This document shows, piece by piece, positions 45,587-57,518 of a stretch of DNA of 64,000 bases. Positions within the stretch are counted from its first letter, which is position 1, and each line of letters begins with the position of its first letter. The DNA is from Steinernema hermaphroditum. Its lineage: Eukaryota > Nematoda > Chromadorea > Rhabditida > Steinernematidae. The stretch lies in the NCBI GenBank assembly GCA_030435675.1, contig CM059624.1, positions 10,998,769-11,062,768 of the forward strand, read 5' to 3'. Position numbers and translations under genes: made by a program. The notes beneath the pieces were generated by a model that was not told the DNA's origin, did no database searches, and was given only the letters and a program-made list of their open reading frames with translations.

Positions 45587-46132
45587 CTAGTTCTTCTTTC
45601 CACCGCGTCCACGCTTAGATTTGGATCCCCGATTCGCCGACGAACTCGCTTCGGATCCACTGGGCTTGCTGCCGCTCTGCCTCTCGTTGTATTTGCGCTT
45701 GAAGTTGCGGTTTTCGCGCTGCTGGCGACGGAGCTGTTTCGTTTCATCCTTCACATTCTCAAGTACCTGAAGAAACCAAAGAAACTGCAAAAATCACCGA
45801 GCAGATCACTCACTTCGTCTTCGAATCGCATGAATTTTATGGACACTCCGCGGATGTAAATTTCTGACAGTTTGGTGAATTCGCTTCCACTCTGCAAACA
45901 GCGCAATGAGCTACGCAATGTGAAACACAGCATACGCTGGATGTGCGGATAACGTTCCGGAGATGGAGATTCATGAAGCCGTCGCACGAGTCCAAGTGGC
46001 CGTTGTACGAGTCGCCGCTCTTGACTTCGACCATGACCGGACGATTCTGAGAGCTGCGGAGAACCGTAAGCGGGAGGAGCTGGAAAAATAGCGTGAAACA
46101 CACATTATTCAGCGTCGAAAGCTTACCACCAT
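45587..46132 (-). CDS. lsm-4: U6 snRNA-associated Sm-like protein LSm4
   Basis: Four exons (46132-46127, 46079-45936, 45891-45814, 45766-45587) encode 135 residues. The first exon is only two codons (Met-Val). The Sm fold spans residues 3-80: Sm1 is LPLTVLRSSQNRPVMVEVKS with GDSYNGHLDSCDGFMNLHLR, and Sm2 is LSEIYIRGVSIKFMRFEDE, with the family's YIRG signature. The C-terminal tail is basic and ends KSKRGRGGKKN, as expected of LSm4. LSm4 is part of the LSm2-8 ring that holds U6 snRNA in the nucleus and the LSm1-7 ring that promotes decapping in the cytoplasm. Codons and exon borders look intact. Confidence 0.95.
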
Positions 46133-46962
46133 GACAGTTCGGAGTGGAGACGGCTGTAAACAATGAGATAACCTGAAACGGCGATTTAGATTTAGCTCAG
46201 CATGAATGGAGTAGAATAGGAAGGAGCAGAACGCTACAGATGAAAAGAACGATCAACGAAAACATATCAATACACCGCAGCCGAGCACTTCGATGTTGAG
46301 CACAGAAAATGCGATAGAAATAGAAAGGCTGGTAGCTGGAACATTAAATTACCAATTTCACCCTCAAGCGGCAATCACAGAGTGCCCTGGAAACAGGAAC
46401 AGAAAAACAATCCGCATCAACTAGAAAAACGTCATCGTAATCTTCAGAAAAGACTTGAACTTCGCAAAAAGACACCGGAGGGAAATGGGGATCAACTGGG
46501 TGGCAATGCAGGGTCTTAACTGGAAAATTTTCGGATCTGTTTGAATCAAAGGATACCGTACTACGACCCAGAAAGCCACTTATTACAGACCGATGGCGAG
46601 CGCTGACGTTCTTTGCTTCTTTGTGTTAGCTTTTAGTAAATTGGGCGTGTCTGACTGTTTTGCTCGCGACAGTTCGGAGAAACGCTCTCTTTTGTGTTTT
46701 TCTTCTGTACAGTAGAAGAAGCTGGGAGCTACGATGTCTCGTAAAAGCTAGGCAAGAAAGCGCCTAAAATGCTTGAGTGGTGTCTACACTGTCTAGCAGA
46801 TTTTCGTTGGTGTCTACGTCTGTTCTTCTTTCTGTTATTACTCCATTGTTGCCAGCTTCTCATTTGATGCGATTGCTTGTGCGCCTCGTTTACGTGAATT
46901 ACAGCATGCTCAATGACCGGACGATCGTTTGCAAACATTTGTATCTACTTTCAGAATTAAAC
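46133..46962 (+). other. Divergent intergenic region between lsm-4 and RPB11
   Basis: No coding exon is seen. A polypyrimidine-rich acceptor CTACTTTCAG ends at 46954, nine bases before the RPB11 ATG. This fits a trans-splice site, so part of this stretch may be an outron. Confidence 0.5.
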
Positions 46963-47345
46963 ATGAATGCTCCACAAGCGTTTGAATCGTTCATACTGTT
47001 TCCGGGCGAAGAGAGGATCAGTTATCAGAAGGACACCAAGGTCCCGAATGCAGCTCTCTTCACGATTATGAAGGAGGATCATACGATTGGAAATATGATC
47101 AAACAGTGAGTGCTACTGCTGTTTCTCTCTTCTTATTCGTTCATTTCAGTCAGCTGCTAGAGAATAAAGAGGTCCTGTTTGCTGGGTACCGCGTCCCGCA
47201 TCCTCTGGAGCACCGCGTCGAAATGCGCGTACAGACGACACAGAACACGACGCCTGTGAAGGCGTTCATCCAGGCGCTCAGAGAGCTGCAGGAGGAGGTG
47301 CGCAGCTTGAAGAAGCAGTTTGTGGTAGGATCGGCGTCCTTGTAA
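46963..47345 (+). CDS. rpb-11: DNA-directed RNA polymerase II subunit RPB11
   Basis: Exons 46963-47105 and 47150-47345 give 112 residues, close to the usual 117. The start [20 protein letters not shown] and [20 protein letters not shown] followed by GNMIKQ are the RPB11 N-terminal and dimerisation-helix signatures. After the intron comes [20 protein letters not shown] followed by QTTQNTTP, as in all Pol II RPB11 proteins. The protein pairs with RPB3 to nucleate Pol II assembly. The ATG lies nine bases after a TTTCAG acceptor. The 3' end of the gene abuts the duplicated block that begins at about 47344. Confidence 0.95.
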
Positions 47346-47368
47346 CGTAACCAGAGGAGATGTTGCAG

Positions 47369-47524
47369 ATGGAGATGGAGACGACAGAGGCGATGAAGAT
47401 GGAAGCGACGGAAGCGACGAAGATGGAGGCGACGAACATGCACAAAGTCGAAGTATGGCCGAAGTACGAGCCCACCGATGAGGGAATCGACCGACTCGAC
47501 CACTTTCTGGACAACAAGCAGTGA
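47369..47524 (+). pseudogene. Duplicated last exon of the acetyltransferase
   Basis: Corresponds to 251-352 but is preceded by an extra run of MEMETTEAMKMEATEATK codons made by expansion of a 12-base unit. It continues MEATNMHKVEVWPKYEPTDE and ends HFLDNKQ. It has no upstream acetyl-CoA binding exon; RPB11 lies directly before it. It cannot form an acetyltransferase. It could only be expressed by read-through or a new promoter. Confidence 0.75.
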
Positions 47525-47638
47525 AACTATTGTATAGGTTCTATAAACGAATGTTTAAAAAATATTTCACTCTTCGATGGAGAGTCCATCTGCGGGTCAT
47601 AGGGAATTTCTTCTTCTGCCAGGCGGTGGGTCGGTCGG

Positions 47639-47857
47639 ATGGATCGTCTGTTGTGCGTTTGCCTCGTTTTGAGTTCTTTGTATGTTGGGGCCTCTGAGAG
47701 CCCCAACGAACCCAATCGCGACGCACTCCCCCTCCAGGGACATCGCCAGCGTCGGGCTCACGGCCACTACCACCCGCACATCCACAGCAGCTTCGTCGTC
47801 GACAGCGCTCCGCTCCAGTCGTTCGTTAGTGCAAAGGAGAAGAATAAACGAACATGA
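47639..47857 (+). pseudogene. Truncated duplicate of the small membrane gene at 467
   Basis: The first exon is preserved (MDRLLCVCLVLSSLYVGASE, then the His/Arg-rich segment). A deletion removes the intron and the whole transmembrane exon and joins SSFVVDSAP directly to former 3' UTR sequence, giving 72 residues ending KEKNKRT. The signal peptide is still good, so a secreted short peptide could be made. More likely it is a decaying copy. Confidence 0.7.
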
Positions 47858-47918
47858 AGTCGATACTCCCATCTCCTCGAGGGGCGTGATGACCTCTGTC
47901 AGCAACAAGGGTGCCTCA

Positions 47919-48435
47919 CGGCAAGAGCGTTTCATCTGATTTAACATAACCAGGTGCGTGAAGAACTCATAGAATGGGATGGAATGCATTGCATTTTGGC
48001 CACATAAAGCCTTGAAGTTAGCTTTCAAAGGAGGGCCCCTATTTCTCCCAACACGATTCTTCCAAAGAAACCAAGTATCGCAGATTATAATTTGAACTTT
48101 GATTAGCACTCTGCGATTAAAGTAGTTTAAACCTGAAAATTTTAATGATTTCTACACTAATGGAAGGACTCAAACAAAAGGCAAAAGAGTTGCAGAGTTA
48201 AAACATCTGCGCCAAATTACCACCACGGAGGAAAGGTTCGATTGGACTCGCACACTTCAACACAAGGGAAAAAGCCATTAGGAGGGCTGAACAAGTGCTA
48301 TCCACTTGAGTATCGTCCTCCCGTCTGTATTTACTCGAAGAGATGATCGGAGGATGGCAAAGAGCTATCACTTCCCTATCGTTCACCTACCGGATAAGTG
48401 TGTATCTTTAAAATGCTGCTAGATTTAGAGGAAAA
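47919..48435 (+). other. Intergenic, no gene recognised
   Basis: Past the end of the duplication no coding signal is seen before the ATG at 48436. Confidence 0.4.
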
Positions 48436-49065
48436 ATGGCGAACGGAGAAGATCCCGACGACTATGGAGGCGCGTTCATGCATCCTCAGCAGGAGGATCG
48501 CGATGGCGAGGTGCCGATTGTCGCGAAAATGACCTTCTTCACTCAGCTTTTCAATATTTTTAACTTTGCAAAGCGGAAGAGGGCCACGAAGAAGGTCAAG
48601 GACAAGGTAGTGTCTTGTTTTATGTACAGAGGGAGGTGTACATGCTGTGGAACTGTGGAAAATTCCTAAGTATCATGAACATTTCAGAAGAAGTTCCACA
48701 CTCCGCCCAAGGAAGAGCGCCTCGTGATGCGTGACCACGAGGTACGACTGCGTTGCCTCCTAACCGCCGCCCAGTCCTCTACATTTGTTTCAAATCCTGT
48801 TGGTATTAGCGATGACGGTAGTCTTCCTCCTTCCTCGCGTCCTCTAAAGCTCTTTTCAGAGTGGTTCGACGATGACGTCGACTTCGACCTTTTCGACTAC
48901 AGCATAGAAGAGGCCGACGACGGTTTGGCCAAGGGACTGGCGATCATCATGAGCGGATTGTTCAGTCACCGTCCCATTCGTTCCGGTCGACGTTACGCTG
49001 CCTACTACGGTGTGAGACGGAACGCCGAAAAGTGGAACCCGCGGTTTTACGGTTTTGATTATTGA
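48436..49065 (+). CDS. Unknown protein, about 142 residues, acidic with basic patches
   Basis: Exons 48436-48606, 48688-48741 and about 48862-49065. The start MANGEDPDDYGGAFMHPQQE is acidic. A hydrophobic then strongly basic stretch (FTQLFNIFNFAKRKRATKKV) follows. Exon 2 is KKFHTPPKEERLVMRDHE. Exon 3 has a very acidic run (WFDDDVDFDLFDYSIEEADD) and ends IRSGRRYAAYYGVRRNAEKW. The third-exon acceptor is inferred from frame (TTTTCAGAG). No signal peptide or known domain is visible. The good splice sites and frame retention argue that it is real. It may be nematode-specific. Confidence 0.6.
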
Positions 49066-49972
49066 TTAACCGCTGGATATACTGTTTTAACTGGTTTGTA
49101 TATGTTCTCAATCGAATTCCTTTCTGTTTTGCAGTAAATTTAGTTCTCTGAGATCGGGCCCGCATAGTTCCAACTGTAACTGGTTTCAATGATTCGCTTA
49201 TCACCACTTATAGTGATTCCACCTAATCGACTTATCGTTTGTATCTACCTTAGCACGAAAAACCACGATCCATTGTTTCGATACCGGATTGATCATCGGA
49301 CCTCAGCACTCTGATTTTGGGATCGAATGACGATTTTTCGCAAAGGATGTTATCTGGTGTCCGACCGGATGGATTATCTTCACACCCTCGACCAGTCCTA
49401 TTTTAAGTGACTGTACATATATACTCATCTTTCCCACGGCACCTATTGTTAGTGTCGTTATGAGTCGAACGTGAGCGAAGCGGAAATGTACCGGAGAGCG
49501 CGAAGGGGATAGGAACGACGACGATAGGTTTCTAATACAGTTTAGGTAACTTCTTTAGTCTGACCAAACATCAGTTAACGATTTGATATTTTTGGAATAT
49601 ATGAAAACACAAACCGAAAAGGTGTCAACTTCTATCTTTTGTTTTCAGTACGATGAAACTTGATGACTTTTCAGTATTTCCCTAGACATAACAGAGGGTA
49701 GTTACACGTTTGTTTTGAATCCGAAAATGTTCACAAAAGTCAACGACCCTCTTCTTTCGAAATGGCCATAAATACGTCACTGCAGGCGCAAAAACAGCCT
49801 CTGACCGTCCACAAAATCGATCCTCCCAACCCAATCATATGACTCTTCCTGCACACAACAAGCGGCGTCTCGGCCACCCACATCGATTCCCATCCGACAC
49901 CGAGAAGTCCGCGCGCGTGACCATTCCTCTCCTTCGCCGTTTCCTCCTTCTCTTCTCAGGTCACTTCACTTA
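49066..49972 (+). other. Intergenic, promoter side of GID8
   Basis: No exons were found. The last 120 bases before 49973 are pyrimidine-rich with a CTTCTCTTCTCAG acceptor-like site at about 49960, possibly a trans-splice site. Confidence 0.4.
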
Positions 49973-51492
49973 ATGGATCAATCGATGATCTCGCTGTCTC
50001 CACGTCCTCGGGCCGAATCGGACTCGATGGAGCACGACGCCAACGACTACTACGACTACGACGACGACCAGCCGTCGATCACGTCAGAGGAGTTCCTCCA
50101 GGAGTGCCTCGACCCGCTCAGCGAAGACTCCGACGACAACGACGAGATGACGGCGGCGTTGGAGCCGTCCGAATCGGCCCGAAACCTCCTTCGCCAAGTA
50201 TGCGAGCGGAACGGCGAAGACGCCGTCGAGCCTATACAAGGTACGGCCCAATCTGGAGTTCTTCCTATTGTAAAGAGCACCCACTAGAACCGTTTAGAAA
50301 GCTAAGAGCCACTCAAACTCATAATTTTCAGATGGCACATCTACCCCCCTTCCAATCACTCAGAGGATGTTTGATCACTTTCTTTCCGCCGGTGTTTATA
50401 ATCTGGCCAAATTGGAGGAAAACGGTACCGTTTCTTTGCCGCCACTTCACACAGATGCATCCCATCCATTAGCCGTTTAAATGAACTGTTAAGTGATTAG
50501 ATCATCTTTCAGATCCGTGGTTCGAACGAGCGATCTATCTTCGACAGCAGGAACCCGACCACGACGTGATGCACGAGGTCGTCCTCAACTACCTCATCAC
50601 CGAAGGATACGGGGAAGTGGCTCAGGCCCTCTGTGAAGACGCCGGACTTCCCTATCCCAACTCGGACAGCACAAATTCGCTGGAACAGCGGATGGCGATT
50701 CGGAACGCGATCGAGGAGGAGGGTGATGTGGAGAAGGCGATATCGATGGTGAATACTCTGTCGCCGAGTCTTATCGAGCATGACGAGGAGATTCGCTTTT
50801 TACTGCAACAGCAACAGATCATCGAACTCGTGCGGAATGAGTAAGTGATCCCCGTGCTAGCACGAGAACATTGGCTTCTGCAAAGGGAAGGACAGTCGTG
50901 CCATGTCCAAATAGCTCCTAAAAGTATCTCATCCAAACATCAATTTTGGGCTCATTGAAAGGATCCTTCTTTGGTCTTTTCTACTGCTCATTCCCGTAAA
51001 TGATTGTGCCTGATTGTGCCAAAGTCCCTTTCAATCAAGGTCCTCCTTACAGGCAAATCGACGAGGCGCTAGCCATGGGCGAGAAAGCCATGGCCAGCTC
51101 AAACCTCCTTGACGAATCCATCCTCCAAGAGATGGAACGGACGTTCTCCCTCCTTGCCTTCGATAATCCCGAAAGATCCCATTTCGGCAACCTCATGAAC
51201 ATCTCCCATCGTCAACGCGTCGCCAACAGTGTCAACACTGCCGTTCTCAAGGTAGCTTCCCTCCGTCCTTCATGCACAACGCGCCCTCTTTCAGTCCTTG
51301 AACAACCCTTGGATTTCCAAATTGGAAGCCTGCTTCAAGCTGTCCATTTTCCTCAGCTATCAACTGCAGATGAACGGAAACGCCGTCGGGGCGGCGGCTA
51401 CCGTAGTGAGCACGGCAGGGTCCAGTCGCGAAGACTACGAGAAGAGCATCGCTCAGAAGCTCTTCGAAGAACGAAATGGAGAAGATCTATAA
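49973..51492 (+). CDS. GID8/TWA1 homologue, LisH-CTLH-CRA subunit of the CTLH ubiquitin ligase
   Basis: Five exons (49973-50240, 50332-50424, 50513-50840, 51053-51251, 51295-51492) encode 361 residues, longer than human GID8 (228) because of a Asp/Glu/Ser-rich N-terminal extension of about 125 residues. The core is HEVVLNYLITEGYGEVAQAL (LisH), RMAIRNAIEEEGDVEKAISM with LLQQQQIIELVRN (CTLH) and ILQEMERTFSLLAFDNPERS (CRA start). These match GID8 block for block, including MERTLALLAFD. GID8 is the scaffold of the GID/CTLH E3 ligase, which degrades metabolic enzymes and other targets in cytosol and nucleus. It lies 137 bases upstream of NELF-B. Confidence 0.92.
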
Positions 51493-51629
51493 ATGCACCG
51501 ACGAAAAAAGTGTCCATGTAAATAAAGTTTTCTGGCTCTTTCTACTTGGCCCTTTGAAGACATCGTATTGTTATGTCCATACTTGATACGGAAAATGAAA
51601 TGAAAGTGAACCAAAGCAATGGCTTTTAG
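51493..51629 (+). promoter_or_regulatory. Operon-like intercistronic spacer with poly(A) signal and acceptor
   Basis: AATAAA at 51521-51526 lies about 30 bases after the GID8 stop. TGGCTTTTAG ends directly before the NELF-B ATG at 51630. A poly(A) signal followed about 100 bases later by a 3' splice acceptor without a donor is the layout of nematode operons processed by SL2-type trans-splicing. Trans-splicing itself is inferred. Confidence 0.55.
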
Positions 51630-54164
51630 ATGAACGACCAGGATGTCGTGTCGCAGATTCTCGAAGAGAACAACATCCCAAGCGGGAGGCAGCTCAAAGA
51701 AATTCTGACCACGGCGAAGGACCCCATGTTGGCGATAAACAAGTTCCAGGACGAAAATGGCATCAAAATGCCCAGCCTAGAACCGATAATTAAGATTCTC
51801 GATATCTTAAATGTGCGGAGAGTCGAGTTCTACGAAGCTGTGAGTTCCGCCCGGTCGTCCCTCTTGGAAACGAACGTTTTAGGCAGTGCTAGACCTTACA
51901 GAACGGACTTGCGCCAAACTCCGAGACTTAGGCGAATCAAAGTCTCCAGAAGCAGTCAAGAAGCTTGAGGCCCAACTCGAGAAATGCTTCAAAATGTACC
52001 GGCTGCCAAGAATACGACCTATAGTGCTGGAAACTCTCAAACAGCTCCCCACCATTTCCGACGACTATTTGGACAAAATCGTCGGTGATGACCAGCTCTA
52101 CGCAGAGTGCGCTATCAGCGTTCGACAGCAGATCTGGTTGAAACACGAAGATCTGTTCTTGGTTTCCATCGAGCCCGTTGTGCAGGAATATTTGTCGGCA
52201 AAAAACAAGCTGATCAACAGCGTGGACATGTCGCCGAACAACTTCTTCACCTGCGACACGGTGAAGAGCAGAAGGCAGAACCCTGAGATTATAGGTAGAG
52301 TTTTATGTACGGTTTTGACAGCAAATCAAGTTACTCGAATCTATGGCTTCTAGCGCACACTATGTCCTTCCATTCATAGGGGATTTGCCACAGGAGGCGG
52401 AATCCTAAGACTATGTTAGAGCTCTAAGTCGATGACCAAAGCTCATTCGAATAAACAAACCCTCATCAAAAACTCCAACTTGCTCCTCAACGCTCATCTC
52501 CCCCTTCCAGAGCTGCACAACATAACCGGCGATCGTCCTGAACTCTTCGACATGCTCAACGTGTACTTAAAACGCAAATTCGTTGAGACCGAAAACATCC
52601 ACTACTGCTCCCTCCGACTGGAATACTCGATGGCCGCCCGCGACCAAAACATCGAACCGCTCATCAAGGCCGACTTGGCACATGATCTGGCTTGCTGCAT
52701 GGACGCCTGTCTTCGGGACAAACACATGGATGCGCAGCAAACGAATCGACTAAAGTCCATTCTGGACGCGAAGAGGAAAGCGCCGGCCAATGTGAGTCCT
52801 GGGAATTCACCTGGGCAACGCGAAAACAACAATCATCTTGTTTTTGTTTATGCGTGCGCATTAATGCATTTTAATTAGCCGCTCGTTCTAGGTAATAGCG
52901 GAGCTGGCCATGGTCGCCGGCGACAGCCACATTCTCCATTTCATCGGCACGCTGACGATGAAAGTGCTCCGCGACATGGCTGCCCACATGGTCCACCTGC
53001 CGCGAGATAACGCCACCCTACAGTATCTCCTCAAGATGCTCCATATGGGGCTCTACGCGAGAGAGATCATCGCCGAGGAGCAGCCGATGACCGCGATCGA
53101 TCCCGATTTGACGACGAAGTTTTTGCCGAATTTCGTCAAATTGATTGCCGAGGACGTGGTTAGGGCTGAAATCGCAAAGGCTTCAGGTAGGCTGCTTCCC
53201 TAGGGGACGAAAAAACTGTCGACCAAGACGCCTTAGAAGCGACGAAAACAAAAACAACTTGTTTTCATCGGTGGTAATCTTTCAGCCGAAGTGCGAGAGG
53301 AGAATCTGCCGAAGGTGAACACCGAGGTGTCCGACGAGATCAGAGAAACGGTGGCCACCGACAGAGTGGCGGCCTTTCTCTGGCTCCACTACACCTGGAA
53401 CCTCTTCCCCATCAAGAACCGCATTCCCCTCGACATGACGGCGCTGCTCCGCTACATCGATCTTTTTGCGCAACTCGCCGATAAGGTGTGCGATCGGAGG
53501 CGGGCACGCCTACACTCTAGTTTAGATGACATACCGCGACCCGTGGGTGCACTTAATAGCTCATCGCTTGCTCAGCTCCAGCAATTTGGATGCGATCATC
53601 GGAGACGATACGTTCATCAAGCACTTCTTCGAAAACTACATGCTCCATGAAGTGGAGGTTTGTTTTTTTGAATCGATTTGAGGTTTGGTTTTTGGTTTCT
53701 GGTTTCGTTGACTGCTTCAATGCTTCTTGTGCAGGCATATGGGTACTTCTATAGGACCCCTTCTGTGAGCGTGATCGGCCTGGGATTACTTACGGTTAAT
53801 CACAGGGTGTGGCACAGAAAATAACTCTTTCTCAAGCGGTCAATTTGGATTCTCTCTAAAATCAGATTCCAATCTTGTGACATATTTGCACACCGACTTT
53901 TTCTTTCAGGGTGAACAATGCGTGAAGTACCAAGTTCTCCGTCTATGCCACATCCTCTATCAGCCGATGGGTGAAGTGCTCACCAAGGCGATCATGGAGC
54001 AGATCCACCCGGACCGCCTCTTCTCGAACATCACCGACGCGACGAGCGCCGAATATGAGCAATACGATCTCGACTTCCGAAGAATCGCCTCGAAGATCAT
54101 CCCGGTGGCGCCACCGGAGGAGCCCATAGTGGCCGCCGCCTTCGTCTCCCCTCCCCAAGTCTGA
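51630..54164 (+). CDS. Negative elongation factor B (NELF-B/COBRA1) homologue
   Basis: Seven exons (51630-51839, 51883-52294, 52511-52791, 52892-53186, 53286-53485, 53526-53657, 53910-54164) join to 594 residues; human NELF-B has 580. Similar blocks occur in the same order. NIPSGRQLKEILTTAKDPML with NKFQDENGIKMPSL matches the human N-terminus (QLKE.L....PL.AI.QFQ.ENG...PSL). AISVRQQIWLKHEDLF matches VKRQIW. Then come TRRQ-like SRRQNPEII, ELFDMLNVYLKR, TENIHYCSLRLEYSMA, CCMDACLRDK and TTKFLPNFVKLI. In Pol II transcription NELF-B is part of the four-subunit NELF that holds paused polymerase with DSIF in the nucleus. The predicted fold is all-helical (HEAT-like). No break is seen. Identification rests on pattern, not a search. 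Confidence 0.88.
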
Positions 54165-54429
54165 TCTCTTCGCCTTGAATGTCCTCTCGCGCGCTTCCCG
54201 GCGACGTGTGTGGTCCCTCCTTTCACTTGCATTCGAATGAACTGTCTTTTATCTCCCTAGTTGTCATTTTACGTCTGCACGTGCAGCGGATCGGTCGGCT
54301 TTACTTCTCCGCGCTTTTCGTGCTGTTTTAGAAGAGTCGTCATATGGAATACCGCGATAATTCGTGGTTACATGTTTATCACACTACTCAGTAATCTGCA
54401 TTCCTGCGATTTCAGGTCGTCGTACTAAC

Positions 54430-56155
<1,726 letters not shown>

Positions 56156-56408
56156 TGCTTGTTGTTAACTATCTAACTGTGTATTTGTAAATATCTTGTA
56201 GGTCTTATTATCAGCCTGTTTGGGCAAAAGGGTTTTTTCTTCTCGCCCAGTTTCCGGCAGAGCGGGAGCGCATCACTGGTTGTGATTCACATATGACATT
56301 TGAAATTTAGTGTGTCTGGCAAAACTATTGTGACATCGTCCACATCCACAATGTTTGCGAGTATATCGATGGAAACATTCATTTTGAACAAGTAAACATA
56401 TCTGGTTG

Positions 56409-56654
56409 TCACATGTGACAGCGACTGGTCCACGGCATGTAGCCGTGGTAACCGTGATAGCCGTATCTGTTGTACATGCAGCAATTGCATAACAGACAAC
56501 CGATTGGCACAGAGGAGTAGTGACAAATCCCACCTGAATATACGGTATTACTGTTTTCGTCGTTGAGAAGATATTCCACAGGCCTTCTCGGAGCAGGCGC
56601 TGCGTTCGAGAACGAGGAGAAGATGCAGAAGAGCACGAGCAGGGGAACTAACAT
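56409..56654 (-). CDS. Small secreted Cys/Gly/Tyr-rich peptide, relative of 56879-57203
   Basis: One frame starting MLVPLLVLFCIFSSFSNAAP, a signal peptide followed by VEYLLNDENSN. The C-terminal part is CLLCNCCMYNRYGYHGYHGY, then MPWTSRCHM, 81 residues in all. The signal peptide and the AEYLLDD-like segment are shared with the gene at 57203. That gene has an intron at the matching point and a membrane helix, which this one lacks. A spliced alternative reading on to about 56273 (donor GTGGGA at about 56533) cannot be excluded. Confidence 0.5.
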   Translation of the reverse strand: MLVPLLVLFCIFSSFSNAAPAPRRPVEYLLNDENSNTVYSGGICHYSSVPIGCLLCNCCMYNRYGYHGYHGYMPWTSRCHM

Positions 56655-56878
56655 TTGCGACCGCAATAAGATGACCGGTGCAGTCAAATGAAGACAAAAG
56701 TTGGATATATCGAGGTCTAGACTAGTCTAATGAAGAACGAGATATCGTGCTGTTCAGAATGAAGGAGCTGACACCGCTTGTGCCTGCTCGCTACTGACAG
56801 TTTTTTAAGTTGAAACTCCGACATCACCTGTGGACATATCGATAGAAACATTTATTTTCCGTTTAAACACGAGTGCGC

Positions 56879-57203
56879 TTACCACATAAAAGGGCGTCCG
56901 AAGTACGGCATGTGGAATCCACCGTATCCACCATTCAAGTAGCAGCGACAGAGGATACCACCAATTACTGAACAAATGATCACGCATATGATAAGCAAGA
57001 TAAGAAGGACTTTAAGAACAATGCTCAATGTATCTCCCACTGAAAGCAAAAGCGTGCGAGATCAAAAATGACAGCAAATTCTCACCTGCATTACGGTGTG
57101 TTCTGTAGTCATCGAGAAGATATTCTGCAGAGGTTGATGGTACCGGCGCCGCGTTCGAGATCGGAGTGGCGATGCAGAGGAGTGCAAGGAGAGGAAACAA
57201 CAT
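56879..57203 (-). CDS. Small single-pass membrane protein
   Basis: Exons 57203-57086 and 57039-56879 with a 46-base intron, phase 1, encode 92 residues. MLFPLLALLCIATPISNAAP is the signal peptide, followed by a short outer part (AEYLLDDYRTHRN) and a helix (LKVLLILLIICVIICSVIGG). The tail is Gly/Tyr/Phe-rich, ILCRCYLNGGYGGFHMPYFG, ending RPFMW. The related peptide at 56409-56654 is 230 bases downstream on the same strand, indicating a tandem pair. The function is unknown. Confidence 0.65.
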
Positions 57204-57518
57204 TTTCAACCACAAAACAATAAGCAGCGGAGTCAAATGACGGTCAGTGCTCGTCTGCGGAAAACGAGACGACAAAGAAGCCACTTATCTAAGCATCTAG
57301 AAATTCAGCGTTCCTCCCTTCTGTCGTTAAAGAAGCTGAGAAGCAGATGAACACCAGAAGAATTGCCAACAGCTTCGACCGGTGATCATCAATGAACCGA
57401 AGATTAGAGGTTCAGTGGTCGAAGTGCATGTAGACAAGAATGCTCTCTGTACACTCACACTCCTCTTCTCACTTCTCCCTTCGAGTCGGTTCGGCGTCGG
57501 CTGCGAAGTTTCTCTACG

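Larger units (their letters stand above)
47344..47918 (+). repeat. Duplicate of the 228-912 region
   Basis: The end of the acetyltransferase intron 2, its last exon, the intergenic spacer, the small membrane gene and its 3' flank reappear here in the same order and orientation. The spacers (TGAAACTATT..TAGGTTCTATAAA and the CACTCTTTGATGGAGAGTCC type stretch) are nearly identical. The copy differs by an expansion of the ATGGAGGCGACG motif at its start and by a deletion of about 160 bases in the membrane gene. The copies are 47 kb apart. The copy at 1-912 has the intact genes and is probably the source. Confidence 0.85.

Noticed and set aside
45461..45859. Plus-strand 132-codon frame with a hydrophobic stretch
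   Set aside because: It is antisense to the lsm-4 last exons, whose splice sites and Sm domain are clear.
52433..52510. In-frame ATG extension of NELF-B exon 3 (MTKAHSNKQTLIKNSN)
   Set aside because: The upstream exon ends in phase 1, which only fits the CCTTCCAG acceptor at 52510. That acceptor gives ELHNITGDRPELFDM, aligned with the family. The extension is intron sequence.
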